64,000 nt of DNA from Limnohabitans sp. (GTDB taxonomy: Bacteria; Pseudomonadota; Gammaproteobacteria; Burkholderiales; Burkholderiaceae_C): the NCBI RefSeq assembly GCF_017848645.1, contig NZ_JAFEIF010000006.1, forward strand, positions 1-64,000, given 5' to 3'. A program made the translations under genes and the position numbers. A model generated the notes under the pieces. It saw only the letters and a program-made list of their open reading frames with translations. It was not told where the DNA came from and ran no database searches. Numbering within the stretch: position 1 is the stretch's first letter; each line of letters begins with the position of its first letter. This document shows positions 17,761-26,654 of the stretch, one piece after another.

Positions 17761-19283
17761 ACCAAGTGTCTCCACCCCCCAGCACCGTGGCCAAGCCCAA
17801 GTCGCCGCTCATCCTCGACCACGATCGCGCAGGCGGTTACTGGGGCGCGGTGTATGTGTTCACCGCCATCAAGGGTTTGCAGGTGGTGATCGACGGTCCG
17901 GTGGGCTGTGAAAACCTGCCCGTGACCTCGGTGCTGCATTACACCGATGCACTGCCCCCGCACGAGTTACCGATTGTGGTGACGGGCCTGGCCGAAGAGC
18001 AATTGGGCCGCGAAGGCACGGAAGGCGCGATGAAACGCGCCCACGCCACACTCGATCCCGAATTGCCCGCTGTGGTGGTGACGGGCTCGATCGCTGAGAT
18101 GATCGGCGGCGGTGTCACGCCCGAAGGCACCAACATCGCGCGCTTTTTGCCGCGCACCATCGACGAAGACCAGTGGCAATGCGCCAACCGCGCCATGTAT
18201 TGGCTCTGGAGCGAGTACGGTCTGCGCAAAGTGCCTGCACGCAAGCCTTTTGAAGACCGTCCTGTGGGCGAAAAGCCCCGCGTCAACATCATTGGTCCCT
18301 GCTACGGCACCTTCAACAGTCCGAGCGACCTGGCCGAAATTCGCCGACTGGTGCAAGGCATTGGTGCTGACGTCAACATGGTCTTCCCGTTGACCAGCCA
18401 CTTGGCCGATGTGTCGCGCCTGGTCGAAGCCGACGTCAACATCTGCATGTACCGAGAGTTTGGCCGCATGCTGTGCGAGGCGCTGGAGCGCCCTTATTTG
18501 CAAGCGCCGATTGGCCTGCACAGCACCACCAACTTCTTGCGTAAATTGGGTGAGTTGCTGCACCTGGACCCCGAGCCCTTCATTGAGCGCGAAAAGCACA
18601 CGACGCTCAAGCCCATGTGGGACCTGTGGCGCTCGGTCACGCAAGACTTTTTTGCCACCGCCAGTTTTGCGGTGGTGGCGGGCGAGACCTATTCGCGGGG
18701 CCTGAAAAACTTCCTCGAAAACGAAATGGGCTTGCCCTGCCGCTTCAGCGTCTCACGCACCGCAGGCAACAAGACCGACAACGCCGCTGTGCGCGAGCTG
18801 GTCAAAACGCAAACGCCACTCATCATGTTCGGCAGCTACAACGAGCGCATGTACCTGAGCGAGATCTCGGGCGGGAGCCCCATGCGTGCGGCCTTCATTC
18901 CCGCGTCCTTTCCCGGCGCCATCATCCGCCGCCACACGGGCACCCCCTTCATGGGCTACAGCGGTGCGAGCTATGTGATCCAGGAGGTTTGCAACGCGCT
19001 GTTTGATGCGCTGTTCCACATCCTGCCGCTGGGCACCGAGATGGACAAAGTCGAAGCCACGCAAGCGCGTGGCGTGGTCGCCCCCAATGCCAGCTGGCAA
19101 GACCAGGCTCAGCAGCGCCTGCGCGATGTGGTGCAAAGCCAGCCGGTGCTGGTGCAGATTTCAGCGGCCAAGCGCTTGCGCGATCAGGCCGAACAACTCT
19201 CGCAGGCCCAAGGCCACAGCGAGGTGACCGAAGCCCATGTGAACGCGGCCAGCCGCGAACTGGGTCTGGGGATCGCGGCATGA
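17757..19283 (+). CDS. bchZ: Chlorophyllide a reductase subunit Z
   Basis: 508 residues, NifK-like partner of BchY. Typical BchZ segments are [20 protein letters not shown], the cysteine in [30 protein letters not shown], and [19 protein letters not shown] near the C-terminus. It contributes a cluster ligand and part of the substrate cavity. It ends 140 bases before pufB; its stop codon overlaps a small open frame (ATGA). Confidence 0.95.
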   Translation: MNQVSPPPSTVAKPKSPLILDHDRAGGYWGAVYVFTAIKGLQVVIDGPVGCENLPVTSVLHYTDALPPHELPIVVTGLAEEQLGREGTEGAMKRAHATLDPELPAVVVTGSIAEMIGGGVTPEGTNIARFLPRTIDEDQWQCANRAMYWLWSEYGLRKVPARKPFEDRPVGEKPRVNIIGPCYGTFNSPSDLAEIRRLVQGIGADVNMVFPLTSHLADVSRLVEADVNICMYREFGRMLCEALERPYLQAPIGLHSTTNFLRKLGELLHLDPEPFIEREKHTTLKPMWDLWRSVTQDFFATASFAVVAGETYSRGLKNFLENEMGLPCRFSVSRTAGNKTDNAAVRELVKTQTPLIMFGSYNERMYLSEISGGSPMRAAFIPASFPGAIIRRHTGTPFMGYSGASYVIQEVCNALFDALFHILPLGTEMDKVEATQARGVVAPNASWQDQAQQRLRDVVQSQPVLVQISAAKRLRDQAEQLSQAQGHSEVTEAHVNAASRELGLGIAA

Positions 19284-19411
19284 GCCACACCCCCAACAAC
19301 ACACCAGCCGGTGCCGCCGCGTGCGGCACGGCTTATCCGATGTCGTGGCCTTTGGCTGCGGATGCCCATCTGCGCGGGCTGTGCGCAACCCGGGTCGCAA
19401 GGCCTCGTTAA
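19280..19411 (+). CDS. Possible 43-codon leader ORF between bchZ and pufB
   Basis: Begins [16 protein letters not shown], with ATG overlapping the bchZ stop (ATGA), and ends TAA at 19409-19411. It has no membrane segment and no resemblance that I can see to PufQ, which occupies this place in Rhodobacter. The coupling to bchZ favours translation, while the short length and the hairpin inside it favour a regulatory leader instead. It could equally be noncoding. Confidence 0.25.
   Translation: MSHTPNNTPAGAAACGTAYPMSWPLAADAHLRGLCATRVARPR
19311..19329 (+). promoter_or_regulatory. Hairpin upstream of pufB
   Basis: GTGCCGC (19311-19317) pairs with GCGGCAC (19323-19329) around a CGCGT loop. No T run follows, so it is not an intrinsic terminator. 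It could protect the 5' end of a processed puf transcript or slow read-through from bchZ; that role is inferred. Confidence 0.5.
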
Positions 19412-19423
19412 CAGGAGCAAAAC

Positions 19424-19567
19424 ATGTCCACCAAGACATCAATTTCCGGACTCACCGATGAGGAAGCCCAGGAGTTCCACCACTACTGGATGCAGGGCAC
19501 CGTGGGCTTCACAGCAGTTGCTGTGCTGGCACACATCCTGGTCTGGGCGTGGCGTCCCTGGTTCTGA
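19424..19567 (+). CDS. pufB: LH1 antenna beta subunit
   Basis: 47 residues. A polar N-terminus with the antenna-beta pattern [13 protein letters not shown] is followed by one membrane helix. His37 (LAHILVW) is the bacteriochlorophyll ligand, with His19 eighteen residues earlier, the spacing kept in all beta chains, and the aromatic end WAWRPWF makes the usual hydrogen bond. It has an SD (ACAGGAG, 19411-19417). With PufA it forms the LH1 ring around the reaction centre. It is separated from pufA by an extra gene, which is unusual. Confidence 0.95.
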   Translation: MSTKTSISGLTDEEAQEFHHYWMQGTVGFTAVAVLAHILVWAWRPWF

Positions 19568-19611
19568 TTCAGAGCCTGATTTTTCAACCATAGATTGACG
19601 GAGTCACTGTC

Positions 19612-19836
19612 ATGCAAAACACAACCCACCTCAATGAGGCCCATTCGCGTGCGGATGAGTCTCCCGCTTACTGGTCCATTTTCCTCATCGGATTCGGATG
19701 TCTGTTTGTGGTCGTCGTACTGGCCAAACTGGTCGGCGTTCACTGGCGGGATCTGCTGCCTGGTGCAGAAGATGCCAAGAGCATGAGTCAGGGTGTGAAA
19801 GCTGCTGTGTACACCTTCATGTCCCACATCATTTAG
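19612..19836 (+). CDS. Uncharacterised single-helix membrane protein between pufB and pufA
   Basis: 74 residues, not recognised. Residues 1-20 are polar ([20 protein letters not shown]). Residues 21-43 form one membrane helix ([22 protein letters not shown]). After [14 protein letters not shown] comes a likely amphipathic C-terminal helix, [18 protein letters not shown]. It is neither antenna chain: there is no His inside the helix and no alpha N-terminal MWRIW pattern. Its TAG stop is part of the pufA SD (TAGGAGA), so pufA translation is coupled to it. Size and topology resemble small RC-LH1 accessory proteins such as PufX, but I see no convincing sequence match. Confidence 0.8.
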   Translation: MQNTTHLNEAHSRADESPAYWSIFLIGFGCLFVVVVLAKLVGVHWRDLLPGAEDAKSMSQGVKAAVYTFMSHII

Positions 19837-19846
19837 GAGATTCACC

Positions 19847-20056
19847 ATGTGGAGAATTTGGCGACTTTACGACCCTTTGCGTGCCATGGTACTGCAGGGC
19901 ATTTTCTTGTTTGGCCTGGCCGCGATGATTCACCTCATCTTGCTCAGCACCAACAAATTCAACTGGCTCGACGGCGCGAAAAAACCCGTAGCAGCATCGG
20001 CGCAAAACTCGCCGCTGCCGACTGCGGTGGCATCGCTCCCCGCGCCCAAGTCCTGA
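19847..20056 (+). CDS. pufA: LH1 antenna alpha subunit
   Basis: 69 residues. Starts with the LH1-alpha signature [14 protein letters not shown], then a membrane helix with the bacteriochlorophyll ligand His in [11 protein letters not shown] and the aromatic NKFNWLDG at the periplasmic end. The C-terminal tail of about 20 residues ([16 protein letters not shown] and so on) is Ala/Pro-rich and longer than in many alpha chains. SD AGGAG, 7 bases upstream. The stop lies in the first of two hairpins before pufL. Confidence 0.95.
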   Translation: MWRIWRLYDPLRAMVLQGIFLFGLAAMIHLILLSTNKFNWLDGAKKPVAASAQNSPLPTAVASLPAPKS

Positions 20057-20066
20057 TCCAGGACTT
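20048..20066 (+). promoter_or_regulatory. Intercistronic hairpin 1, end of pufA
   Basis: AAGTCCT (20048-20054) pairs with AGGACTT (20060-20066) over a five-base loop, spanning the pufA stop codon. No T run follows. Confidence 0.65.
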
Positions 20067-20077
20067 GTCGTTCAGTT

Positions 20078-20105
20078 GCCGCCATTGACTTCGTGTCAAT
20101 GCGGC
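20078..20105 (+). promoter_or_regulatory. Intercistronic hairpin 2, between pufA and pufL
   Basis: GCCGCCATTGAC pairs with GTCAATGCGGC with a single bulged C and a TTCGT loop. Together with the preceding hairpin it matches the position of the stabilising stem-loops in Rhodobacter puf mRNA, which leave an excess of antenna message after 3'-side decay. Function here is inferred from that precedent. Confidence 0.7.
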
Positions 20106-20139
20106 ATCTGTTGATCCACTGAAGCAGGAGGACCCTACC

Positions 20140-20976
20140 ATGGCCATGCTGAGTTTTGAGAAAAAGTACCGTGTTCGCGGTGGTACCCTGCTGGGTGGTG
20201 ACTTGTTCGACTTTTGGGTCGGGCCGTTTTACGTCGGCTTCTTCGGCGTGACAACCTTGTTCTTTTCGTTCCTGGGTACAGCCCTCATCTTGTGGGGCGC
20301 CTCACAAGGGCCTACCTGGAACCTCTGGCAGATCAGCATCGCACCGCCTGATCTGTCGTATGGCCTGCGCTTTGCGCCCCTGATGGAAGGCGGCCTGTGG
20401 CAGCTCATCACGGTGTGTGCCATCGGCGCCTTCGGCTCATGGATGATGCGTGAGGTCGAAATCTGCCGCAAGCTGGGCATGGGCTTTCATGTGCCTGTGG
20501 CCTTTGGTGTGGCCATCTCGGCCTATGTCACTTTGGTGGTGGTGCGTCCTGTGCTCATGGGGGCTTGGGGCCACGGCTTTCCGTATGGCATCTACAGCCA
20601 CCTGGACTGGGTGTCCAACGTGGGCTACCAGTACCTGCACTTTCACTACAACCCGGCGCACATGATCGCCGTGAGTTTCTTCTTCGCCAGCGTGTTTGCC
20701 TTGTCGCTGCACGGTGGTTTGATTTTGTCGTCCACCAACCCCACACCGGGCACCGTGGTCAAGACACCCGAGCACGAAGACACCTTCTTTCGCGACATCA
20801 TCGGCTACTCGATTGGCACCTTGGGCATCCACCGCCTGGGTCTGTTCCTGGCGCTCGCCGCAGTGCTGTTCAGTGCCCTGTGCATTGTGCTCAGCGGCCC
20901 CTTCTGGAGCCGTGGCTGGCCCGAGTGGTGGAGCTGGTGGCTGAACATGCCGATCTGGTCCCAGTGGCCGGTCTGA
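20140..20976 (+). CDS. pufL: Reaction centre L subunit
   Basis: 278 residues with five membrane helices. It begins [17 protein letters not shown]. Ligands are visible by context: the special-pair His in [12 protein letters not shown], and the iron-ligand histidines in [10 protein letters not shown] and [10 protein letters not shown]. It binds half of the special pair, the accessory bacteriochlorophyll and QA/QB-side cofactors. SD AGGAGG lies 8 bases before ATG 20140. Confidence 0.97.
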   Translation: MAMLSFEKKYRVRGGTLLGGDLFDFWVGPFYVGFFGVTTLFFSFLGTALILWGASQGPTWNLWQISIAPPDLSYGLRFAPLMEGGLWQLITVCAIGAFGSWMMREVEICRKLGMGFHVPVAFGVAISAYVTLVVVRPVLMGAWGHGFPYGIYSHLDWVSNVGYQYLHFHYNPAHMIAVSFFFASVFALSLHGGLILSSTNPTPGTVVKTPEHEDTFFRDIIGYSIGTLGIHRLGLFLALAAVLFSALCIVLSGPFWSRGWPEWWSWWLNMPIWSQWPV

Positions 20977-21023
20977 TTCGGACTGCACACAGCCCGAACC
21001 CCAAGAATTGAGGAGTACCGCAA

Positions 21024-22001
21024 ATGGCCGACTATCAAAACCTGTTCACCACGGTGCAAGCCGTGGGTCCAGTCCACCACGGGGTGGAGCTTGGACACGG
21101 CAACAGCCCACGCACCGGACAACCCCTGATCAACTACTGGATCGGCAAACTGGGCAACGCCCAGCTCGGTCCCATCTACCTCGGTGGCCTGGGTCTGGCT
21201 TCGCTCGTGTTTGGCTTGATCGCCTTCACCCTGATCGGCATGAACATGCTGGCCTCGGTCAACTACGACCCGATCCAGTTCGTGCGCCAGCTGTTCTGGC
21301 TGTCGCTGGAGCCGCCGCCGCCCAGCTATGGCCTGAGCATGCCGCCACTCAACCAGGGCGGCTGGTTCCTCATCGTGGGTTTGTTCCTCACCGCATCGAT
21401 CATGTTCTGGTGGGCCCGCACCTACCGCCGTGCGGTTGAGCTGGGCATGGGCACACACATCGCTTGGGCCTTTGCAGCCGCCATCTGGTTGTTCCTGGTG
21501 CTGGGCTTGTTCCGCCCCATCTTGATGGGTTCATGGGGTGAGGCTGTGCCTTATGGCATCTTCTCCCACCTGGACTGGACGGCGGCTTTCTCGCTGCGCT
21601 ACGGCAACCTGTTCTACAACCCCTTCCACGCGCTGTCCATCGTGTTCCTCTATGGCTCGGCCCTGCTGTTTGCCATGCACGGCGCGACCATTCTGGCCGT
21701 GACCCGCTTTGGTGGCGAACGCGAGATCGAGCAGATCACCGACCGGGGCACGGCCTCTGAGCGTGCGGCCTTGTTCTGGCGCTGGACCATGGGCTTCAAC
21801 GCCACCATGGAATCGATTCACCGCTGGGCCTGGTGGTTTGCGGTCCTGTGCCCCATCACCGGCGGCATCGGCATCTTGCTGACCGGCACCGTGGTGGACA
21901 ACTGGTACCTCTGGGCCATCAAGCATGGCGTGGCGCCACCGTACCCCGAAATTTTTCCAGCGATGGTTGACCCCGCGCTGAGCACAGGAGTCAAGCCATG
22001 A
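21024..22001 (+). CDS. pufM: Reaction centre M subunit
   Basis: 325 residues, five membrane helices, begins [16 protein letters not shown]. The special-pair His is in [13 protein letters not shown]; iron ligands are in [12 protein letters not shown] and [12 protein letters not shown], with the Glu ligand in the [14 protein letters not shown] loop. The C-terminal extension [16 protein letters not shown] is the type that contacts a bound PufC cytochrome. It overlaps pufC by four bases (ATGA). Confidence 0.97.
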   Translation: MADYQNLFTTVQAVGPVHHGVELGHGNSPRTGQPLINYWIGKLGNAQLGPIYLGGLGLASLVFGLIAFTLIGMNMLASVNYDPIQFVRQLFWLSLEPPPPSYGLSMPPLNQGGWFLIVGLFLTASIMFWWARTYRRAVELGMGTHIAWAFAAAIWLFLVLGLFRPILMGSWGEAVPYGIFSHLDWTAAFSLRYGNLFYNPFHALSIVFLYGSALLFAMHGATILAVTRFGGEREIEQITDRGTASERAALFWRWTMGFNATMESIHRWAWWFAVLCPITGGIGILLTGTVVDNWYLWAIKHGVAPPYPEIFPAMVDPALSTGVKP

Positions 22002-23086
22002 ACCCCATCACCACACTTCAATCCCGATGGATGGGCCGCATGGCCAAAGGCTTGGGCCTGGCACTGGTCGGCCTTGTGCTGGCCGGTTGCGAACGCCCGA
22101 TTCCCGAATCGGTGCAAAGCGGCTACCGGGGCACCGGCATGGTGCAGGTCTACAACGCGCGCCTGCTCGAAGTCAAAACCGAAAAGAACCAACCGCCTGC
22201 GGTCATCCCTGCGGCAGGGTCTGATGGCCCCAAGGCCTCTCAGGTGTACAAAAACGTCAAGGTCCTGGGCGACCTGAGCGTGGGCGATTTCAACCGCCTG
22301 ATGGTCTCCATGACCAGCTGGGTGGCGCCCAACGAAGGTTGCGCCTATTGCCACGCCTTGCCCAACTTTGAAGACGACAGCAAGTACACCAAGGTGGTGG
22401 CGCGACGCATGGTCGAGATGACCCAGCACATCAACGCCGACTGGCAGCCGCACGTCGCCCAGACGGGCGTGACCTGCTACACATGCCACCGTGGCGAGCC
22501 GGTGCCTAGCGCCATCTGGTTCAAGTCCAACCCGCAGCCTTATGGCTCGAACTTCATGGGCGACAAGGCCGGACAAAACGAGCCTTCGGCCGTGGTCAAT
22601 TTGTCATCGCTGCCCAACGACCCGTTCACCCCGTTTTTGCTGGACAAGCAGAACATCCGTGTGAACGGCCCCACCGCGCTGCCCTCGGGCAACCGCCAGT
22701 CGATCAAGCAAGCCGAGTGGACCTATGGCCTGATGACGCACATGTCGACTTCGTTGGGCGTGAACTGCACCTATTGCCACAACACGCAGTCCTTCCAGAA
22801 CTGGGAAAACAGCCCGCCACAGCGCGTGACGGCCTGGCACGGCATCCGCATGGCGCGGGACCTGAACCTGACCTTCATGGAGCCTTTGACCGAAGTCTTC
22901 CCGGCCCACCGCAAGGGCCCCATGGGTGATGTGGCCAAGCTCAATTGCGCCACGTGCCACCAAGGGGCCTACAAGCCGCTGAACGGCGCGCCCATGGCCA
23001 AGGACTTCCCTGAGTTGCTCAAACCTGCCTTGGCAGCAGCCAAGGTGGCTGCAGCCCAAACAGCACCCGCTACAGCTTCAAAGTAG
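21998..23086 (+). CDS. pufC: Reaction centre tetrahaem cytochrome c subunit
   Basis: 362 residues. A lipoprotein signal with lipobox VLAGC puts the lipid-anchored cysteine at residue 31, so the protein is periplasmic and tethered. Four haem-binding CXXCH motifs are present: CAYCH, CYTCH, CTYCH and CATCH. It re-reduces the photo-oxidised special pair. The C-terminal 25 residues are Ala/Lys-rich. The start ATG overlaps the pufM stop. A 35-base gap separates it from crtA. Confidence 0.97.
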   Translation: MNPITTLQSRWMGRMAKGLGLALVGLVLAGCERPIPESVQSGYRGTGMVQVYNARLLEVKTEKNQPPAVIPAAGSDGPKASQVYKNVKVLGDLSVGDFNRLMVSMTSWVAPNEGCAYCHALPNFEDDSKYTKVVARRMVEMTQHINADWQPHVAQTGVTCYTCHRGEPVPSAIWFKSNPQPYGSNFMGDKAGQNEPSAVVNLSSLPNDPFTPFLLDKQNIRVNGPTALPSGNRQSIKQAEWTYGLMTHMSTSLGVNCTYCHNTQSFQNWENSPPQRVTAWHGIRMARDLNLTFMEPLTEVFPAHRKGPMGDVAKLNCATCHQGAYKPLNGAPMAKDFPELLKPALAAAKVAAAQTAPATASK

Positions 23087-23121
23087 TCGCGCACGGCCTT
23101 CGCCCCACACCGGACCCCGTC

Positions 23122-24000
23122 ATGGACGCACTCCCCTCACTTCATGACCCGCTGTCCGGCGTGGTGGTGGTGTTGCTGGCCGATTTTTTGCGCCAGCACC
23201 AGGGCTGGGGCTGGTTGCGTCTGGTGGCCGGGGCCACGCCCTACAAGGACGTGCCCGGTCTGACCATGGTCAAGGTCATGGGCAGTGGCCATGGTGGCGG
23301 TTTCAGCTTGCGCCCCAGTGCCACGCACCAGGGGCTGATCTGCACCTTCAGCCACCTCGATCTGGCCCTGAAGTTTCTGGACAGTCCAGCGGTGCAGGCC
23401 TACCGCAGCCGTGCCCGCGAGTGCTGGACAGGCGTGTTGTCCGTGCAATCGGCCCGGGGCCATTGGGACAAACAAGCCTGGCAAGCGAGCAGCGCACAAG
23501 CGCTGGGCCTGTCGGGCGAGAAGGAAGAGAAGGGCGATCAGGCCGGACCAAGCTTGGGCTTGGATAGCCTGCCGCACACAGCACCCTTTGCTGTGCTCAC
23601 CCGTGCCAGCATCGTGCCCACCAAGGCCATGGCTTTTTGGCGTTATGCCCCGGCCGCGCAAGCCGACCTGGGCCAAGCTCCTGGTTGCCTGCTCGCCATG
23701 GGCCTGGGCGAGGCGCCTTTGGTGCGCCAATGCACCTTCAGCCTGTGGCAGGACACGGCCGCCATGCTGCAGTACGCCCGCCAGGGCGCACACCAGGTGG
23801 CCAGTGCCGCTGCTTACAAGCACCAGTTTTTTTCCGAATCGCTGTTCGTGCGCATGCAGGTGCTGCAGATGGCCGGTGTCTGGCAAGGCCGCAGCTTCGA
23901 TGCGCCCGCCAAGGCCGTTCATAGCACCGCCCCATTCGATGCAGCGCTGGCCGACAGCCGCCTGGCCGGTGTGCCCAGCCTGGAGGTCAGCCATGTCTGA
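23122..24000 (+). CDS. crtA: Spheroidene monooxygenase
   Basis: 292 residues; inserts the C2 keto group, converting spheroidene to spheroidenone when oxygen is present. Family segments visible are FSLRPSATHQGLICTF, FAVLTRASIVPTKAMAFW and SVPEPS-like CTFSLWQDTAAM, and YKHQFFSESLFVRM near the end. An insert around residues 130-150 (rich in Glu, Gly and Lys) makes it longer than the Rhodobacter enzyme of about 240 residues. Its last codons overlap crtD by eight bases. Confidence 0.9.
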   Translation: MDALPSLHDPLSGVVVVLLADFLRQHQGWGWLRLVAGATPYKDVPGLTMVKVMGSGHGGGFSLRPSATHQGLICTFSHLDLALKFLDSPAVQAYRSRARECWTGVLSVQSARGHWDKQAWQASSAQALGLSGEKEEKGDQAGPSLGLDSLPHTAPFAVLTRASIVPTKAMAFWRYAPAAQADLGQAPGCLLAMGLGEAPLVRQCTFSLWQDTAAMLQYARQGAHQVASAAAYKHQFFSESLFVRMQVLQMAGVWQGRSFDAPAKAVHSTAPFDAALADSRLAGVPSLEVSHV

Positions 24001-25525
24001 GCACCGCGTCGTCATCGTCGGCGCGGGCATGGGCGGCTTGTGCAGCGCGATCCAGCTCGCGCACCAAGGGCTCGATGTCACCGTGGTTGAAGCCTCGGGC
24101 GCGCCCGGTGGCAAGGTGCACAGCCGCGAGGTGAACGGCGCCCACATCGACAGTGGCCCCACCGTGTTCACCATGCGCTGGGTCTTCGACGACTTGCTGC
24201 GCAGTGTGGGCACCAGCGTCGAGGCCGAGATGCGCATCACGCCGCTGCAGGTGCTCGCGCGCCACTTCTGGCCCGATGGCAGCCAGCTCGATTTATCGGC
24301 CGACGCACGCGAGAGCGAGGCGGCCATTGCCGCCTGGTCGGGTGGCGACGAAGCCCGGCGCTTCAGAGATTTTTGCAAGACCACACGCCAGCTCTACGCC
24401 ACGCTCGAAGGTCCGATGATCCGCGCCCAGCGCCCCAGCATGGGTGGCTTCATGGGCGACTTGGGTTTCAAAGGTTTGGGTGTGTTGGCCCAACTTGGCC
24501 CCATGCGCAGCCTGTGGCAACAACTGGGCCACCAGTTTTCAGACCCGCGTTTGCGCCAGCTGTTTGCGCGCTACGCCACCTACTGCGGCTCATCGCCTTG
24601 GCAGTCGCCGGCCACGCTCATGCTGATCGCGCAGGTCGAGATGGACGGGGTATGGTCGGTTGAAGGCGGCATGGTCTGTATGGCCCAGGCACTGGCCCGT
24701 GTGGCCCGTCGCCGTGGTGCGGTGTTCCGCTACCACAGCACTTGCCAGCGCATCGAGCAGCGCCAGGGCCGTGTGTGCGGTGTGCACCTGCAGTCGGGTG
24801 AATTTTTACCGGCCGACCGCGTTATTTTTAATGGCGACGCCGCCGCTCTGCGCCAAGGCTTGCTGGGCGAGGACGTGCGCCGCGCTGTGCCAACAGACGC
24901 GCCGCCACGCTCCCTGTCGGCCTTGACCTGGTCCATGCACACCCCTGCCGATGGCGTGGCGCTGGACCGGCACAACGTGTTTTTTCAGAGCACCTACGCC
25001 AGCGAGTTCGAAGACATCTTTGAGCGCCAGCGCTTGCCCGAGCAGCCCACGGTCTATGTCTGTGCACAAGACCGACCCGCTCAGTTGTCGCACGGCCAAG
25101 CCGAGCGCCTGTTTTGTTTGGTCAACGCCCCCGCCTGCGGTGATGGCAGCGCAATCACCGAGGAGGCTTTAGAACAATGCCAAACGCACACCTTTCAGCA
25201 CCTGCGCCAACTGGGCCTGCACCTGCAACCCACGGCGAGCAACAGCCTGCGCACGACGCCACAGGATTTCCATCGACGCTTTCCGGCCAGCGGGGGAGCG
25301 CTTTACGGGCAGGCGACGCACGGCTGGACCAGCATCTTCAGCCGACCTGGCTCCACCACACCCCTGCAGGGCCTGTATCTGGCGGGGGGCAGCGTGCACC
25401 CGGGGCCGGGCGTGCCGATGGCGGCTTTGTCCGGGCAGCGGGCGGCCGAGGCGCTGATGGCGAGCCTCGCTTCGACCAGCACGTTCCCGACGGGGGCTAC
25501 CTGTGGTGGTATGTCGACGCCATGA
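23993..25525 (+). CDS. crtD: Hydroxyneurosporene/methoxyneurosporene desaturase
   Basis: 510 residues, CrtI-family FAD-dependent carotenoid desaturase; introduces the C3,4 double bond. It begins MSEHRVVIVGAGMGGLCSA (dinucleotide-binding motif) and ends with the family signature LYLAGGSVHPGPGVPMAAL near residue 475. It is assigned as CrtD rather than CrtI by divergence from the other desaturase in this window and by its crtA/crtC neighbours. The start is the ATG at 23993, inside the end of crtA. The 3' part overlaps the crtC frame by 349 bases. Confidence 0.9.
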   Translation: MSEHRVVIVGAGMGGLCSAIQLAHQGLDVTVVEASGAPGGKVHSREVNGAHIDSGPTVFTMRWVFDDLLRSVGTSVEAEMRITPLQVLARHFWPDGSQLDLSADARESEAAIAAWSGGDEARRFRDFCKTTRQLYATLEGPMIRAQRPSMGGFMGDLGFKGLGVLAQLGPMRSLWQQLGHQFSDPRLRQLFARYATYCGSSPWQSPATLMLIAQVEMDGVWSVEGGMVCMAQALARVARRRGAVFRYHSTCQRIEQRQGRVCGVHLQSGEFLPADRVIFNGDAAALRQGLLGEDVRRAVPTDAPPRSLSALTWSMHTPADGVALDRHNVFFQSTYASEFEDIFERQRLPEQPTVYVCAQDRPAQLSHGQAERLFCLVNAPACGDGSAITEEALEQCQTHTFQHLRQLGLHLQPTASNSLRTTPQDFHRRFPASGGALYGQATHGWTSIFSRPGSTTPLQGLYLAGGSVHPGPGVPMAALSGQRAAEALMASLASTSTFPTGATCGGMSTP

Positions 25526-26385
25526 GTGACGACGGCCAACACGGCATCACCCTCATTGCGTTTGTGGGCAGTGTGTTCTCGCCTTATTACGCTTGGGCGC
25601 GTGGGCGCGGCAAGGCCTCTGCAGACAACCATTGCGCTCTGAACGTGGCCATCTACAGCAAAGGCCAAGGCCGCTGGGCCATGACCGAGCGCGGCCAGCG
25701 CCACTGCGCCCGCAGCGCTCGCCAGTTCACCATCGGCCCGAGCCAATTGAGCTGGGACGGCAACTGCCTGACCATCGACATCGATGAGGTGTGTGTGCCC
25801 ATTCCGCGCCGCGTGCGCGGCCGCATCAAGCTCTGGCCGCAGCAGTTGTTTGCTTACTCGACACCGCTTGATGTGAATGCGCAGCACCGCTGGGGGCCGC
25901 TGGCGCCCGCCTCGCGCATCGAGGTGGACTTGAGTGCCCCCGATCTGAAATGGCAAGGCCACGCGTATCTGGACTCCAACGAAGGCGACGAGCCGGTGGA
26001 CCGGGGTTTTCACACCTGGGACTGGTCCCGTGCCCGCACACGCGACGGCAGCACCGTGGTGTTTTACGACATGCAATCGCCTGGCACCGAAGACCGCGTG
26101 CTCTCGCTGCGCTTCACGCCACAAGGCACGGTCGAGCCCATCGCCACGCCCCCGGTGCAGCGCCTGTCCAAGACCGGCTGGCGCATCGACCGGCGCATGC
26201 GCAGCACGCAGAGCGTGCGTGTGCACGAACAACTCGAAGACACGCCGTTTTACCAGCGTGCCTTGCTGCAATTTGATTACGCAGGCGAGCCCTTGCTCGC
26301 CTTTCACGAAACCCTGTCGGTGCCGCGTTTGGTGTCACCGGTGGTTCAAGCCATGCTGCCTTTTCGCATGCCAAGGCGGGCTTGA
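25177..26385 (+). CDS. crtC: Carotenoid 1,2-hydratase (hydroxyneurosporene synthase)
   Basis: Up to 402 residues; adds water to the psi end group of neurosporene/lycopene. The conserved CrtC core starts near residue 97 with FDQHVPDGGYLWWYVDAMSD and continues with FVGSVFSPYYAWAR, NHCALNVAIYSK and HTWDWSRA. That core begins while crtD is still being read. The ATG at 25177 has an SD (AGGAGG, 25161-25166); the next in-frame ATG, 25522, gives 287 residues but lacks an SD and cuts off the GGYLWWY motif. The first 90 residues are Gly/Ala/Pro-rich, so the true start is unsettled. Confidence 0.85.
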   Translation: MPNAHLSAPAPTGPAPATHGEQQPAHDATGFPSTLSGQRGSALRAGDARLDQHLQPTWLHHTPAGPVSGGGQRAPGAGRADGGFVRAAGGRGADGEPRFDQHVPDGGYLWWYVDAMSDDGQHGITLIAFVGSVFSPYYAWARGRGKASADNHCALNVAIYSKGQGRWAMTERGQRHCARSARQFTIGPSQLSWDGNCLTIDIDEVCVPIPRRVRGRIKLWPQQLFAYSTPLDVNAQHRWGPLAPASRIEVDLSAPDLKWQGHAYLDSNEGDEPVDRGFHTWDWSRARTRDGSTVVFYDMQSPGTEDRVLSLRFTPQGTVEPIATPPVQRLSKTGWRIDRRMRSTQSVRVHEQLEDTPFYQRALLQFDYAGEPLLAFHETLSVPRLVSPVVQAMLPFRMPRRA

Positions 26386-26386
26386 G

Positions 26387-26497
26387 ATGAACAACCTTGA
26401 ACGTGATGTCAAGGCAACCCCATTCCTGGCCGCGGTGGCCAAGAATAGCCCTCGTGCGGGCCGTGCACGTCTTCTGCAAGGAGAAAACTATGTCTAA
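26387..26497 (+). CDS. Possible 36-codon ORF leading into pucB
   Basis: MNNLERDVKATPFLAAVAK and on, from an ATG one base after the crtC stop to a TAA at 26495-26497 that overlaps codons 2-3 of pucB. The termination site would deliver ribosomes directly at the pucB start. There is no good SD and no recognisable domain. It may be a translational leader or chance. Confidence 0.25.
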   Translation: MNNLERDVKATPFLAAVAKNSPRAGRARLLQGENYV

Positions 26498-26642
26498 CTC
26501 AGACAAAGTCTGGCCAACGGGACTGACCGAGGCCGAATCGGAAGAGATTCACCGCAATCTCATCCAGGGTACGCAAATCTTCGGCATGATTGCCGCATTT
26601 GCGCACCTGCTGGCCTACATCTATTCACCCTGGCTCAAGTAA
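26490..26642 (+). CDS. pucB: LH2 antenna beta subunit
   Basis: 50 residues. Antenna-beta N-terminus WPTGLTEAESEEIHRNLIQG, then one helix with the bacteriochlorophyll ligand His39 (AFAHLLAYIY) and the companion His21 eighteen residues before it; the end is SPWLK. SD AAGGAG, 7 bases upstream. Assigned to LH2 rather than LH1 because the partner alpha chain is of LH2 type and pucC follows. Confidence 0.93.
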   Translation: MSNSDKVWPTGLTEAESEEIHRNLIQGTQIFGMIAAFAHLLAYIYSPWLK

Positions 26643-26654
26643 AGGAAAATCATC

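Noticed and set aside
19280..19411. Naming the 43-codon frame pufQ
   Set aside because: PufQ is about 74 residues with a membrane segment; this frame has neither length nor helix.
19612..19836. Reading the 74-residue protein as LH1 alpha or as PufX
   Set aside because: There is no ligand His in the helix and no alpha N-terminal pattern, and a true pufA follows. Similarity to PufX is limited to size and topology.
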